Assembly (NCBI GenBank): GCA_047967505.1
Contig: CM106541.1
Direction: 5' to 3' (one strand)
Origin: Dipteris shenzhenensis
Lineage: Eukaryota; Polypodiophyta; Polypodiopsida; Gleicheniales
Length of the DNA: 64,000 bases
The notes below the pieces were generated by a model, which saw only the letters and a program-made list of their open reading frames with translations, did no database searches and was not told the origin of the DNA. The translations under genes and the position numbers were made by a program. Shown in pieces: positions 43,108 through 54,864 of this stretch (position 1 is its first letter; every line of letters begins with the position of its first letter).

Positions 43108-44092
43108 GGATGTCTTCATCTTCAGCAAGTAGCTCTAGTGAGGATGAATCCCTCTATATCCACCATTGCAAAATGTGGTTGCAGCAAAAAATCAAATGTA
43201 TGTGTGATCGATGTCGAGAAAACATGTATCATGCATGCAGAATTACACTCAATCACGTCTCGAAGTATGGAGAATGGGATGCGATCGTAAACATGGTAAG
43301 TGCTAAAGAGTTAATGTGTTCATGTGATACCTATGGGTGTTCATGTGTTTGAGTTATGATCCCATTTTAATTTGACACAGGATGCAGTGCCACACCCGCA
43401 TATGTTGCCCTACGCTCATCATGAGGAGGCCAAGCATTGGCGATATGAGGTGGGATCTTCAGGAGGGACCATTATGGATGCATGGATTATTGTGGAACCA
43501 TATGCGAAATCTATGAAATTGATTAGTGGATTGAGAGAGATGAAGCAGTGAAAGTAGAAAGAATAAATGCAAGGCTGAGATTCAAAGTAATGTACAAGCG
43601 ATCGCAACCATATCCATGGGATCTCACCCTTCTCCCCACTCACATGTCATTTGATTGGCTACAACTGGCTCTACGTAAAGCCCAACGTGATGGAGAGACA
43701 ATGAACGAGTGCGACTGAGAGTTATCATCTGGATGTATAATGCATGTACGTATCTTACCTCTTGACATAATTAAGTGATCATTTTTGGCAATATACACTA
43801 TAAAATAGATGCATCTTCATTGTTTTAATGATGTTCTTTTGCAGTACAAAAAGTACAGTGCATTATGGTCATATGGACGACATTTTTGCGTGGAACACAC
43901 CGATTCAAAGAGAGTCACGTATGATTGTGGAGTCATGGCTAACTTCACACAAGATAGCTGAGCAAGTGCTTCAGATACCAATCTTCTCTCCTCACAGTTG
44001 GATTATTGTAAAACCATACGCGAAATCTATGAAATTGATTTCAGACGATTTAGTATTTTCATTCTTGATGTGAAATGGTTTAGAACTATTTA
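43108..44092 (+). pseudogene. CACTA copy 3, internally deleted transposase gene
   Basis: The ATG at 43108 opens MSSSSASSSSEDESLYIHHC, then KIKCMCDRCRENMYHACRIT and LNHVSKYGEWDAIVNM, similar to the transposase-associated N-terminal domain with its CxC..C pattern. A donor GTAAGT lies at 43297 and an acceptor CACAG at about 43380. The next exon soon joins sequence matching the segment before DUF4216 (VHYGHMDDIFAWNTPIQRES near 43860-43915). Most of the transposase and DUF4218 are therefore deleted. Homology stops at 44092 within DUF4216, where a copia fragment begins. Confidence 0.65.
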
Positions 44093-44235
44093 CGCATTGA
44101 TCGCCTCAATCTTCACTTTTCTTTTTTCCTCCCTGAGAATCTCTTCCGTCTTGCTTGCATCCCAATTTTCATTCTTTTTGGGAAGTAGCAAGCTAAGGGT
44201 GTCCACTTTTTGTTCACTCCCCAATCCTTAGGAGG
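44093..44235 (-). mobile_element. Fragment of copia family B/C, inverted
   Basis: The complement matches the gag-protease linker of the copia copies (about 58890-58985 and 20365-20445), including GTGAAGATYGAGGNGATCAATGC and AAGAATGNAAATTGGG. Its left edge coincides with the break in CACTA copy 3. Confidence 0.65.
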
Positions 44236-45055
44236 TGGAAAAACAAGCTTTTTAGCAAACAAAAATGCAAATCTCACCTACTTCCATATGGATCTACTCT
44301 TTGAAGTCTTCAGACACAACATCACACATTCTATTGTGCACACAATGGTGTAGTCTGGTTAAAAATTCGATGCACACACAAAAAATTTCTTTGTGTCACA
44401 CGGCATGGTTCTAGGGTGGTCACACCTTTGTCACGAACAGAGAGTGTCATATTAAATTCTAAATTTCTCACTCATTTTAGATTAAATGTTATTGAAACTT
44501 TGTAGGTGGTCTCTTTACATTATGTAGAGCTGAACTTGATTTATTGGTAATTATTTGAATGATTTATCTAATTATAAATAATTATTTATAATAAATAAAG
44601 TCATAAAATACATGCATTTTAGTAGCACACCACATTTTTTTAGAATTTTGAATAATTAAGCAAATCCAATTCGGTAGAAGGTTAGTAGGCACATAAGGGT
44701 GTGTGGTTCAATCATCAAATCCCAAATCCAACGGTTAGATTTAGGAAGATTGAAGTTTAATTTTTACTTTTACTCCTTAGAGGATCAACAAAGAATATTA
44801 AAAATAAATCTGGTAATTCTCAAACATGACCAAACATTTCAAAAATGTCAATATTTTTATTCCTCTGCATGATGAATAATAGGAAAAAATTTTGGTTAAA
44901 TTTGAGTAAGGAAAACGTACAATATGGCCTCCAAGATTGAAATCTCCCTTTTGTGGGGGAAAAAGGGCCACCCAAGCCTAATACCAAGACAAGATAGGCT
45001 TGGTATTAGGCTTGGTGAGGTAGGATAGGAGCATCATCGACCCTAGTGGCAAGCC
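44236..45055. other. No gene seen
   Basis: AT-rich, with a palindromic-looking ATTATTTATAATAAATAA near 44575. CCTAATACCAAGACAAGATAGGCTTGGTATTAGG at 44978-45012 is an inverted repeat with arms of about 14 bases. Confidence 0.5.
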
Positions 45056-45059
45056 TTTG

Positions 45060-45500
45060 GAGTGTGCATCCTGCCCATGTGGAAGGCTGAGTCATCTATT
45101 TTTGCCTTGCAACCATGCCACGTTGTTAGACCGCATGGTGCCATGTCATCAAGGAGATGTTACATCACTCCTTGCCATGTCACCTTAGATTGCCACACGT
45201 GCTGCCACATCAGCCACATGTGCCACCTCATCATTCCACATCATAGGAACTCTTGGAGCCATGTCATCACACCTTGCCACCTTGGCATACCTCTTCAACA
45301 TTGCCATGTCACCAATCCCTCCACCTCAATTTTCCATGTCAATCTACCACCTCATGAATGCCAACTCATCATGGCACATCACATTTCCAAGTCATGGAAG
45401 AGACTCATATATTCCACACCATATTGCCACATCATCACCATGCATGGTGCCACATCAGCCGCATATATACACATCATGATGATGGCGAGCCACATCATCA
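45060..45500 (+). repeat. Degenerate tandem repeat of TGCCACATCATCA units
   Basis: Units of roughly 12-18 bases such as GCCATGTCATCA, GCCACATCAGCC and CCACCTCATCATTCC fill the stretch. The open frame at 45062-45529 is translation of the repeat and is not supported as a gene. Confidence 0.7.
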
Positions 45501-45524
45501 ACATGCATGGTAAGTTATACAATG

Positions 45525-45815
45525 CATAGAATACCACGATCGAGGTTTATGACCACGATGTGCATGAGGCATAGAATATCATGATTGAGGTTGATGATCG
45601 AGGCATAGAATACCTCGATCGAGGTTTAGGCGGCGATGTGCATGACACATAGAATACCTCGATAGAGGTTAATGACCACGGTGTGTGTGAGGCATAGAAT
45701 ACCTTGATCGAGGTTTCTAACCACGATCGAGGTATTTGGAAATGGGAAAATAATCAAATGACAAATCAAATTGTCATGGTTTATGACCACGATCGAGGTA
45801 TTTGGAGTAGACCAC
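45525..45815 (+). repeat. Minisatellite built on GAATACCWCGATCGAGGT
   Basis: About five imperfect units of 50-57 bases contain AGAATACC, the palindromic CGATCGAGGTT, TGACCACG and GTGCATGAGGCAT. Between 45720 and 45805 the unit is shorter and ends in GGTATTTGGA. Confidence 0.75.
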
Positions 45816-46049
45816 AAAAATTAGTTTCAAAACAAAATCCAACATAATTTTAGTAGCTAATTATTTTCAATCTTAGCACCTTCTCCACCAATAATAATCA
45901 AGAGCAATCTAGTGGATGAGTAAGAGCAATCTAGTGGATGAGTTGAGGCTCTCTATAAGACACCACGTTTTGGTTCATTTCACCCATTCTTAGCCATTCT
46001 TGCCTCCCCATCACTTTGTCACACCTTCCATCCTACTTTCATTGAGAAT

Positions 46050-47510
46050 GGGTTCTTAAAGCCATAGAGCTAGTAGACGTGAAAGATGTAGGAACCCCCC
46101 ACCAGATCTCATTGAGGTCTGCCTCTTGCTCAATACGACGTGCCTCCTCTACTCGTGCCTCATCACTTGGCATGAAATCACCATATGAGAAGCGTCGTGG
46201 GACACGTTGCAACCACTGAAGTATCAGCACCCTCTTGCTGCAGCAACGCTCTCTGTGCCTCCTCCTTATAGTGCTCTGTCAAGACCACATGGGCAAATGG
46301 ATCAATGGCCTGACGATGACCAGTATACAGATCATCCATGCCTAGTCCTCTGTATGTGGCCACATCAATGTCAACAAAGCATACATGGCACATTGATCGT
46401 GCCATCATGTGGCGGGTCATGCAATGGAGACATGCGATGTGGCCGCATCCTAGTCCAAACCACCCTACGGTGTCAAAATCCTTGTGGCAAAGGATGCAAG
46501 TGGTGGTAGGAAGCCTGACTTGTGCATCTATGGGTGTCCTAATCGGCACATCTATAGGAGGAGCAGGGTACAGGGCCACACTGGGGTCGATCCTATGGCG
46601 AGATGGATCACAACTAATATGTCTCAACTGCAAAATATAGTGCTTTGCTTGATGGTAGGCTATATGTGTTCGAATCCTCTGCTCCTTCAAATCTACCTCC
46701 AACTGTCATACACGAGACTCCATATACTATCACAATAGATGTGCCTACCAAGCAGACATGTCGCGTACATGGTGAGAATGAACCAAAAAACTTTAGTTCA
46801 AAACGTGCAACAAAAAAATAAACTAAAATAATCAAAATAACTAACCTCCACCCTAGACTCAGCCAACAATGCCTCCAACTTTGCAATCCATGCGTCTCGA
46901 GTCTCCAACTTATGCTGAGGCGGTGTAGATGTGGGAGGTGTGTAGATGTGGGAGGCTCCATAGATGTGGGAGGTGGAGGAGGTAGAATCGAAAGTGATCT
47001 CGATAGGGCAGAGACCATGTCATGCAAGGATGAGGCCACTGAATGAACATCCCCCCAATCCATCCTCCAACAGCTCATAATGCCAGTGTAGGGATAGTGT
47101 GCAGCTCTGGTGCCTCGCATTGATGCCAAACACCTGCAGTCTGATGCTCTTGACACCCCATCCTACCATGTGGACGGGTACTAAGGTAGTCTACCCAATG
47201 ACCAAGCACAAACTCGACGTAAAGCTACATGGCAAATGACCTGGCTATCTAACGGTTGTGAGGCAATCGACCACCATTCGCAGCGAGATATCTCATATAA
47301 ATGTGTGCTGCTATGACAGGGTGCCTACAACATAAAATATAAAAGGGCTTCCCTGATCGTGGTTGCATTGCCTCAGTGTGACCATCCCAAAACATATCCT
47401 CTAAGGCCTGCCTGTGAGGTGACTCACACTCCAACTCTCGAATGGCTCTCCAATCCAAGCCATGACCACCGATCTCTGCCTCAGCCTATCCAAAACATCC
47501 TCAACTGTGT
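46050..47510 (-). pseudogene. Coiled-coil/RING-finger protein gene, decaying
   Basis: Minus strand. The last exon (46702-46178) codes LEVDLKEQRIRTHIAYHQAK, then the RING CILCHKDF...CGHIACLHC...CHVC. Spacing is CX2CX13CXHX2CX2CX10CX2C, a complete RING-HC, so it would be a ubiquitin ligase. An intron (46703-46845, GTTAGT...GACAG) joins it in phase to ETRDAWIAKLEALLAESRVE, extending the coiled coil. Upstream, a proline-rich linker has a 2-base shift near 46930, and a segment with ALEDMFWDGHTEAMQPRSGK (47458-47249) has stops after it. The end is also frameshifted into a tail with DEARVEEARRIEQEAD. It may have been carried by a CACTA element. Confidence 0.6.
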
Positions 47511-48149
47511 CTAATCAACCTAGAGCATCAATGACTAAATCTAGACTTGCAACTAAGTGAGGGGGTGCCCTAGCATCCTGCAGTGCCCTCATCTCAGCTC
47601 TCAAAATTGCTATTTGCATATGAACACTGGTGCAAGAACCTGCACGTTGGCTGGCGCATGCACAAAAAAACACATGGAAATTAATATTCTATTTGGGTAA
47701 TGAAAATTAATATTCTATTCAATGGGACTTAATAATCTATTTGCGTAATGAAAACTTTTAGCTAGCCAATTTTGATTGAATTTTTGCAAAAGCTCATGAC
47801 AAGGTTTCATGGAATCACATAAGTCTTTGTATTCGTCTATGTAACTATATCCATACATAGATCTACAACCTTCCCTAGTTCCCTATTTCTATAGTTTCAG
47901 GTGCCACCTAAAGGGATTGCTAGCCACATGATCTACCCTCTCCTTGCATCAACCTCTCGCACCATATGATTTGAAAATGATGTGTAGGCGAATGTGTTGT
48001 TCAAATCATCCTATTTGTTTGATTGATTACACTTAGTCACATACTCCTTGATGAGGTAGGATGTCGTTGGGATTTAGATGTTATTGAAAAAGGAATTTAG
48101 ATGTACATCCTTGGTCTTATTTCATTTTCAAAGAAATTTCAAACTTAGT
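47511..48149. other. No gene seen
   Basis: AT-rich. A short repeat TTAATATTCTATTYRATGGGA / TTAATAATCTATTTGCGTAATGAAAA lies near 47680-47750. Confidence 0.5.
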
Positions 48150-49615
48150 GTTGAAGATGCTGCACTTCCCTAATCTAAAAAATAAAATAAAAAGTACTTT
48201 AATCTCTTTTTTAAAATAACCGAAATAGATGATTGTAAAAAACAAAATAAATATGTTTTCACATTTAAAAAAAAACTTCACTAACTTGAAAATTAATATA
48301 AAAGCTACTTTAAACTCTTATTTTCTTTTTTTTAATAGATGATTTCTAAAAACAAAATTTAAATGTTTTTATATTTAATTCAAAACTTCTCTAATTTAAA
48401 AGCTAACATAAAAACTACTTTAATCTCTTTTTTTTTTAATAGATGATTTTAAAAACAAAATATATATGTTTTTAAAGAGTTCACTAACTTAAATAATATA
48501 AAAGCTAACTTAAACTCTTTTTTTCTTTTTTTCTTAAAGATGATTTTTAAAAATAAAATTTAAACATTTTTTTATTTAAATAAAAAAGCACTAATTTGAG
48601 AAATAACATAAAAACTACTTTAATCTCTTTTTTTTTAATAGATGATTTTAAAAAACAAAATATATACATTTTTTACATTTAAATAAAAACTTCACTAACT
48701 TAAATAATATAAAAGCTACCTTAAACTCTTATTTTCTTTTTGTCTTAAAGATGATTTTTAAAAATAAAATTTAAAGATTTTTTATTTAAACAAAATAAGC
48801 TAACATAAAGACTACTTTAATCTCTTTTTTTTTAAATAGATGATTTAAAAAAACAAAATATATACATTTTTTATATTTAAATTAAAACTTCACTAAATTA
48901 AATAATATAAAAGCTACCTTGAAGTTTTATTTTCTTTTCTTCTTAAAGAAGATTTTTAAAAATAAAATTTAAACATTTTTTTATTTAAATAAAAAAAGGT
49001 AACATAAAAACTACTTTAATCTCTTTTTTTTTAAAAGATGATTTTAAAAAATAAAATATATACGTTTTTTACATTTAAATAAAAACTTCACTAACTTAAA
49101 TAATATAAAAGCTACCTTAAACTCTTATTTTCTTTTTTACTTAAAGATGATTTTTAAAAATAAAATTTAAACGTTTTTTTATTTAAATAAAAAAAGCTAA
49201 CATAAAAACTACTTTAATCTCTTTTTTTTTAATAGATGATTTTCAAAACAAAATATATACGTTTTTTACATCTATATAAAAACTTCACTAACTTAAACAA
49301 TATAAAAGCTACCTTAAACTCTTATTTTCTTTTTTTCTTTAAGATGATTTTTAAAGATAAAATTTAAACGTTTTTTTATTTAAATAAAAAAAGCTAACAT
49401 AAAAACTACTTTAATCTCTTTTTTTAAAAATAGATGATTTAAAAAAAACAAAATATATACGTTTTTTACATTTAAATAAAAACTTCACTTACTTAAATAA
49501 TATAAAAGCTACCTTAAACTCTTTTTTTCTTTTTTTCTTTAAGATGATTTTTAAAAATAAAATTTCAACGTTTTTTTATTTAAATAAGAAAAGCTAACAA
49601 TTAGTAGCTAATAAA
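48150..49615 (+). repeat. AT-rich satellite, about 195-203-bp unit, seven copies
   Basis: Each unit contains ACATAAAAACTACTTTAATCTC, AATAGATGATTTTAAAAA, AAAATATATACGTTTTTTAC, AACTTCACTAACTTAAATAATATAAAAGCTACCTTAAACTC and a TTCTTAAAGATGATTTTTAAAAATAAAATTTAAACG stretch. The ACTACTTTAATCTC marker recurs near 48411, 48614, 48811, 49005, 49206 and 49404. Each unit consists of two diverged halves of about 100 bases, a sign of dimeric growth. Confidence 0.9.
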
Positions 49616-50559
49616 ATATTTTAGAACCACATCTTATATGTTCCTTCCATATACAAAAGCATAGTGTCTGGCATGCACCACCCTACTAAGAATATGCTTG
49701 ATTCTATTGGCCAAATCCTTAACCATAACTTTGCACACACATGGATGCTAACTTTGCACCCTGATCTTAGTCGAAGAAGAGCCTTTGCAATAGCAGAGCA
49801 TGATGAGTCCACCACCTATCATGCAAATTGCTTGGGAATGCATCCAGCTTTACCTTGTAATTTGTGCTTTCAATTGGCCTAGTACCCGCAATGCTAGATA
49901 AATGCTACATGACAATCTCAACTATTTTTGACTCCTCATACACTGGATTGCCCTCAACATACTTTTCTCTCTAGCCACTCTAAAGAAGGACTAGTGCTTT
50001 CCTAAAAGACTATAGGTAAGGAGCGCTTTGCACGACCACAAACTGAAAGAGTGGGCCACAAGGAAAGAAAATTAAAGGGATGGCTCTCAATGGTGGAGAT
50101 AAAAGGAGCCAATCAATGGCCAAGGTTTTGCATGGAAAAGGAAGAACATGGGTTAATGGAACTACTGGTTGGATTTCTATAAGGAGGGTGGACGGCAGAT
50201 CTATCTTCTTGCTTGAAGAGGGTAGCTGATCAAAGATTTCATACGCTTGTGTGGCATCACTAAGTATATTCAAGAGGGACGCCCACTTACAAAATTGGGC
50301 TATTTTTTGGAAAGTCCTTTGCCTTGAAGAACTGCAAGTCAGCACAAAGAGCTGAGGACATGCAGCCTTTCACCATTACATGGGCTCCATTTGCGGAGAG
50401 TTCAATGGAACATGCTGAGGTCCGAGGGCATCTAGGTGCAAAGCACAAGAGGTGGGGAGAGAATATGAGATCTTTACATGGTGTGTTCCCTTCACCCAAT
50501 GTAAATCCTATTGTTTCCACAACACCATTGAAAAACTTATTTTTATGAGCCAAGAATTC
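49616..50559. other. No recognisable gene
   Basis: Open frames at 49664-49882 (+) and 50287-50601 (-) resemble nothing I know. The second overlaps an equally open plus-strand frame. Confidence 0.4.
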
Positions 50560-50841
50560 CCAAAAAAAAGGAAGATGGAATTGTTGGAATGACAAGTGCA
50601 ATTGAGATTAGGTTGGGACGTATGAAGTCGGCGCTTGATGAGGAATGCCAGGTTCTTGAGGTCGCTAGCTAGGACTTGTACAGAGCAGAAGGCAAGTGCA
50701 CGGAGATGAACGAGATGGAAGCTGAGTTGTCCAGGCTTGGAGAGGATGTTGATCGAGAACGGTTGTTACAAATGTTTCGAAGATTGCATACCAAAGATGA
50801 TGACATACAGGAACTATAGAAAAGGGTTAATGATGCCAAGG
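50560..50841 (+). pseudogene. Coiled-coil exon fragment
   Basis: The frame reads EIRLGRMKSALDEECQVLEV, CTEMNEMEAELSRLGEDVDR and LLQMFRRLHTKDDDIQEL with heptad-like spacing, interrupted by two stops, and ends at a good splice donor AAG|GTGAGT near 50841. It looks like a captured or decayed exon of an unidentified coiled-coil protein. Confidence 0.45.
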
Positions 50842-50939
50842 TGAGTCTCCCAAATGATTTTATTTTATTTTCAATTTGTGCTATACCATAAATCCAATCA
50901 GTATATCAACATTTTTGTGAGATAAAATGGATCCTACTG

Positions 50940-52790
50940 ATTGTCCTCAGGAACAAAACTCTCATGAAAAATTCATACATCAGGGTCATTTAGGATGGAC
51001 TTGTACCGCATGTCATCAATAAGCAATGTGTTGTCAGGGTTGAATTGAATATAGAACCTCCAAATGTATTCAAGATTCTTGAAGAAAATGGGTTTTTTCC
51101 AGTAACTTGTAGGTACCCCAGGAACATGTGACATCCCCAAACTAAAATGGTTCCTCTGTGCATTCATCTTAACCCAGCTCTGCCAACCAAAAATTCATTC
51201 TCCTGCACAGGTTAGGAAACGCCTACGCATTGTATTATCCATATTGCGGTAGGTGCAACTACTCCAAAGAATTAAGTTAAACATATTTGAACATGCGTTA
51301 AGGGAGCATTCAGCATCATTTCACACCATGACAACCTCATTTGGCTTATCCCATAACAATTTGAAATTACGATGATGCTCAATATTGGGGTAGCTTGTCC
51401 CCCTATAAATCTTGTATCTTTTTAGCAATACTCCATTCATGTCCAAAACCAATGGTTTTGGCTTTATACCCTTAGGGACATGTATTGTTTGTGGCATAAC
51501 CTTGTTGGTTCTCCATGGTGGAGTACATGCCATTCAGGACTCCACAGTAACAACCTATTATGCCTTGCCCTGCCCTATGCGTCATGTTCATTCTCAACAT
51601 TAGTCGTTGAATCATTCTATACATCAGTAGGGTCTGCTTCTATATCAGCCTATGCATCTTTCTCAATATGAGCCAGTGGATCCTTTTGTTCATCAGTAGG
51701 ATATCCTTTTGCATCAGCTTATACATCTTTCTCAACTTCAGCTTTATGTGCCTCTACATCAGCTTGCGCATCCTTCTAAACATTAGCATTGGATGCTTCT
51801 GTGTCAACATGCGCATCCTTTTAAACATCATCCTTATCTTTTGCATCAGCCTCTCAACATGAGCATTGTGTGGCAATGCATCAGCCTATGCATCCATATC
51901 AACAATGGAATTCTATGCTTTTGCATCAGCCTATGCATCCTTCTGAACATCAACAGTGAATGCTTTTATATCTCATAATGCCTTTGCTAATGCATCCAAA
52001 TCTACACCAAGCACTGAGTCTACCTTCTCATCTTGTGTTTCTTCAACCTCATTAACCTGCCCTAAAGTTTCCATATAATCAGCAGATCCTTCTTATGCTT
52101 TATCAACCTGGAAGGACCTTTTCTCATCAGAATAACCTTCATCATTGTTTGTGTCCCCATCCTGTTTAATAGTATGCTTCCTTCCTTGCTTTTCTCTTTC
52201 TGCCACATGATCTTTTCCTACATGTGAATCATCATTCAAATCACTTGCATTGTGCACAATAATTGCATGCACATTGCATTTTTGGGCAACACATAACTTG
52301 CCTTAAATATTATTGAAGCACGTCAAACAAGACAAACATGGAGAGGATGGAACACATGGTGGATCATGATTCACCAAGCATTTCACATCTTTATTATATT
52401 GTAAAAAACTCTTACAAGCTACATTGTTGGGATGCTCATCTAACTAACTTGCAAATACTACTCTCATACAATGTATTCAATGTCATGGAAGTTCATTACA
52501 CTTCAATGACATACCATTTACCTGAGCTCTATGTTTCAAGAGTCTTTTTTATGTGAAGTGAGATAATGTAATGTCATTATCAGCAGTGACATCCAATGGT
52601 CCAATGGGAGCCTCCTCAAGCTCCTCAACATCCCGTGCCTGCCCTCTTGAGCTTGCCAACTCCTCATCACCTCTATCCTCTTGTAACAATTCCTTCTCCT
52701 TCATTATTCTAGTCATTACCCTTCCAGCCTCCCCTCCGACTTTAGGGTATTGCAATGCTTGCTTTCTTGTTTTTGATTTTTCCAAGCCTA
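50940..52790 (-). pseudogene. FCP1/HAD-type phosphatase gene, decayed
   Basis: Minus strand. KPLVLDMNGVLLKR near 51460 is the DxDxT/V catalytic loop, with M-N in place of D-G and N replacing the second D as in many plant homologues. Then follow LILWSSCTYRNMDNTMRRRF near 51265-51205, SYWKKPIFFKNLEYIW near 51105-51060 and FNPDNTLLIDDMRYKSILND near 51040-50980, the third HAD motif DD..YK. Stops lie after PNEVVMV and within the middle segment. An acidic N-terminal part is readable at 52785-52549 (KEKELLQEDRGDEELASSRG) and 52180-52000 (VNEVEETQDEKVDSVLGVD). The family dephosphorylates proteins such as the RNA polymerase II tail. Confidence 0.75.
51600..51985 (-). repeat. Coding minisatellite within the phosphatase pseudogene
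   Basis: Units of roughly 50-60 bases containing GCATCAGCCTATGCATCCTT and CTCAACATCAGC repeat about six times. On the minus strand they code repeats of the type KDAxADAKA before decay. Confidence 0.65.
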
Positions 52791-53028
52791 CAAGTCAGGA
52801 TCAAGTTGGCTATCTACACATGAACATAATAAAACTTTAATAATTTAACAACCAACTTGCTACGATGAAAAAACCACATATAATTTAAATCATACCAGAT
52901 CTATAGGAAGTTGGAATGCCAAGAATTCACTTGGAACTCTCAGAAATGGGCTCCCTACATGCACCATGTACACACGTACCAATATATGTTGCTACATGAG
53001 CAAAGCATATAAAGTGGTACATGTGAAT

Positions 53029-53620
53029 TCATTGTAATACAAACACCTCGAATGACTGAGTACCAAAAGGGAAGCCACAGGCTGACCAGTGGCTATAGTC
53101 ATCATCCTTCATCATCCACACAGTTGTGGCAATAAGCAATATGAACAAGGATTGTACACTGATCTGAATGCCAATGCATGGATAGAATTTCGTTTTGGAC
53201 TTTGAACGAGTAATTCTCTTCAAAATCTATAACAGATACAATGACATCTAAAGGGAAACTCTTCAAACACTCCCTAAACTGGTCTGCCTGCCATTTGTAT
53301 ATGAAGTTGTGTCTGATGAAAGTGGTTCTGTGTTTCTTTAACACCGAGAACATGACATTGATAGGCATCTCCTGGACCAATAAAACTTTGCACTTTTTCT
53401 CCCCCCTTTCTTGTTGACGTCCTCAAACACCTAAACCATCATGTTTTTTCACTCATGTGCTACTTCATTTGGGAAAATTGCAAGTTTTTGTACACCACAC
53501 CTTTCAAATTCTCCCATGAGGCACTTATAATCATGGAATGTTGAGTCTTTGCCTTAAGCACAAACACAAGATTCCCACAATTGTGTAACCCCACTAAAGG
53601 CATGCTCCTTTGCACAACAT
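53029..53620 (-). pseudogene. Transposon-like protein remnant with DFxENYSF motif
   Basis: Minus strand. CLMGEFERCGVQKLAIFPNE near 53510, then IRHNFIYKWQADQFRECLKS near 53310, VIDFEENYSFKVQNEILSMH near 53235-53175 and WSACGFPFGTQSFEVFVLQ near 53090. I recall a DFAENYxxxxQNE...HW block from uncharacterised proteins of transposon-rich genomes, but cannot name the family with certainty. Two stops and frame changes upstream of 53400 show it is broken. It may or may not belong with the neighbouring phosphatase relic. Confidence 0.45.
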
Positions 53621-54097
53621 TTGCCTACTGCTGCTGAATGAAAGGCATACACTAAAGGCATACACTACAAAGACAAGAACATGACAATTCATGTAAACCA
53701 AATGCAGTCGTGCAAACATGGTTAAGAGATTCCTTCAAGTATATCATTTGAATGTGATATACACAGCTACATGTGTTTCTATCCTTAAGCTTGCATGTAC
53801 AAAGTAAGATTTTAGATTCTCAAAGGACCTCAGCCCTATACAAATACTTGGATATGCAACTTTGAATGCCCTGAAGAAGTCTATCTCCATGGACAAGAAA
53901 AGAGAAAACTGTGTATGTTATGTGATACACTATAGCAACATAGCAGACAATTTCATACACAAAGATGGGCACAACATGTATACACTATACAACATTATTT
54001 GTGCAAGTCTCTAGCATCATACTTTAGGTCCTAACTAGCATTAAGTAGGATATGACAGTCCACATATTCAACACATGAAAAGAAACCCACTATATAG
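53621..54097. other. No gene seen
   Basis: A 13-base direct repeat (AAAGGCATACACT) at 53642 and 53655. Otherwise nothing is recognisable. Confidence 0.5.
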
Positions 54098-54700
54098 CCT
54101 TCCATGAAATTATAGATTATTATCTCCCATACACTTAGGAGATAGTAATATTCTTTGTAATCCTCTCTTCCTCTTCATCTTGTTCCACTAGTTACTGAAG
54201 TATACTTGGAAAGATCTATAATTTCATCAAATGCTAGTACACAACACAGGCTTCCATGAAATTATAGATCTCCTATACACTTAGGAGATAGTAATATTCT
54301 TTGTAATCCTCTCTCCCTCTTGATCTTGTTCCACTTGCTGCCAAAGTGTACTTGGAAAGATTTATAATTTCATAAAAGGCTAGCACATAACACAAGCTTC
54401 CATGAAATTATAGATCTCCCATAGACTTAGGAGATAGTAATATTCTTTGTAATCCTCTCTTCCTCTTAAACTTGTTCTAGTGGCTACCAAAGTGTACTTG
54501 GAAATATTTATAATTTTATAAAAGGCTAGCACATAACACAATATTCCATGAAATTATAGATCTCCCATACACTTAGGAGATAGTAATATTCTTTATAATC
54601 CTCTCTTCCCCATGATCTTGTTCTAGTAGCTACCGAAATGTACTTGGAAAGATCTAAATTTCATAAAATGCTAGCACACAACACAAGCAATGTGCCATTA
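54098..54700 (+). repeat. Tandem array, four units of about 147-151 bp
   Basis: Each unit starts CTTCCATGAAATTATAGATC and contains CACTTAGGAGATAGTAATATTCTTTGTAATCCTCTC and TACTTGGAAAGATCTATAATTTCAT. Units begin near 54098, 54249, 54397 and 54541. No coding. Confidence 0.9.
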
Positions 54701-54864
54701 TGCCTAGATTGGGGGTTTCTTTTCATGTGCCATGAGGATTGGGACTATAGACAATAGGGCCAATTAGGAGACAAAGATGAAGATGCCCAACATAGTGAAG
54801 AGGATACAAAGACTTCAAGATAGTGGGTAATGAAATATGGTATGTAGCACACACACAAAAATGT

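Noticed and set aside
45062-45529. 155-residue His-rich open frame
   Set aside because: It is the translation of degenerate CCACATCATCA repeats; no domain and no gene structure.
48150-49615. CRISPR-like regular repetition
   Set aside because: Units of about 200 bp are head-to-tail without spacers; this is a satellite.
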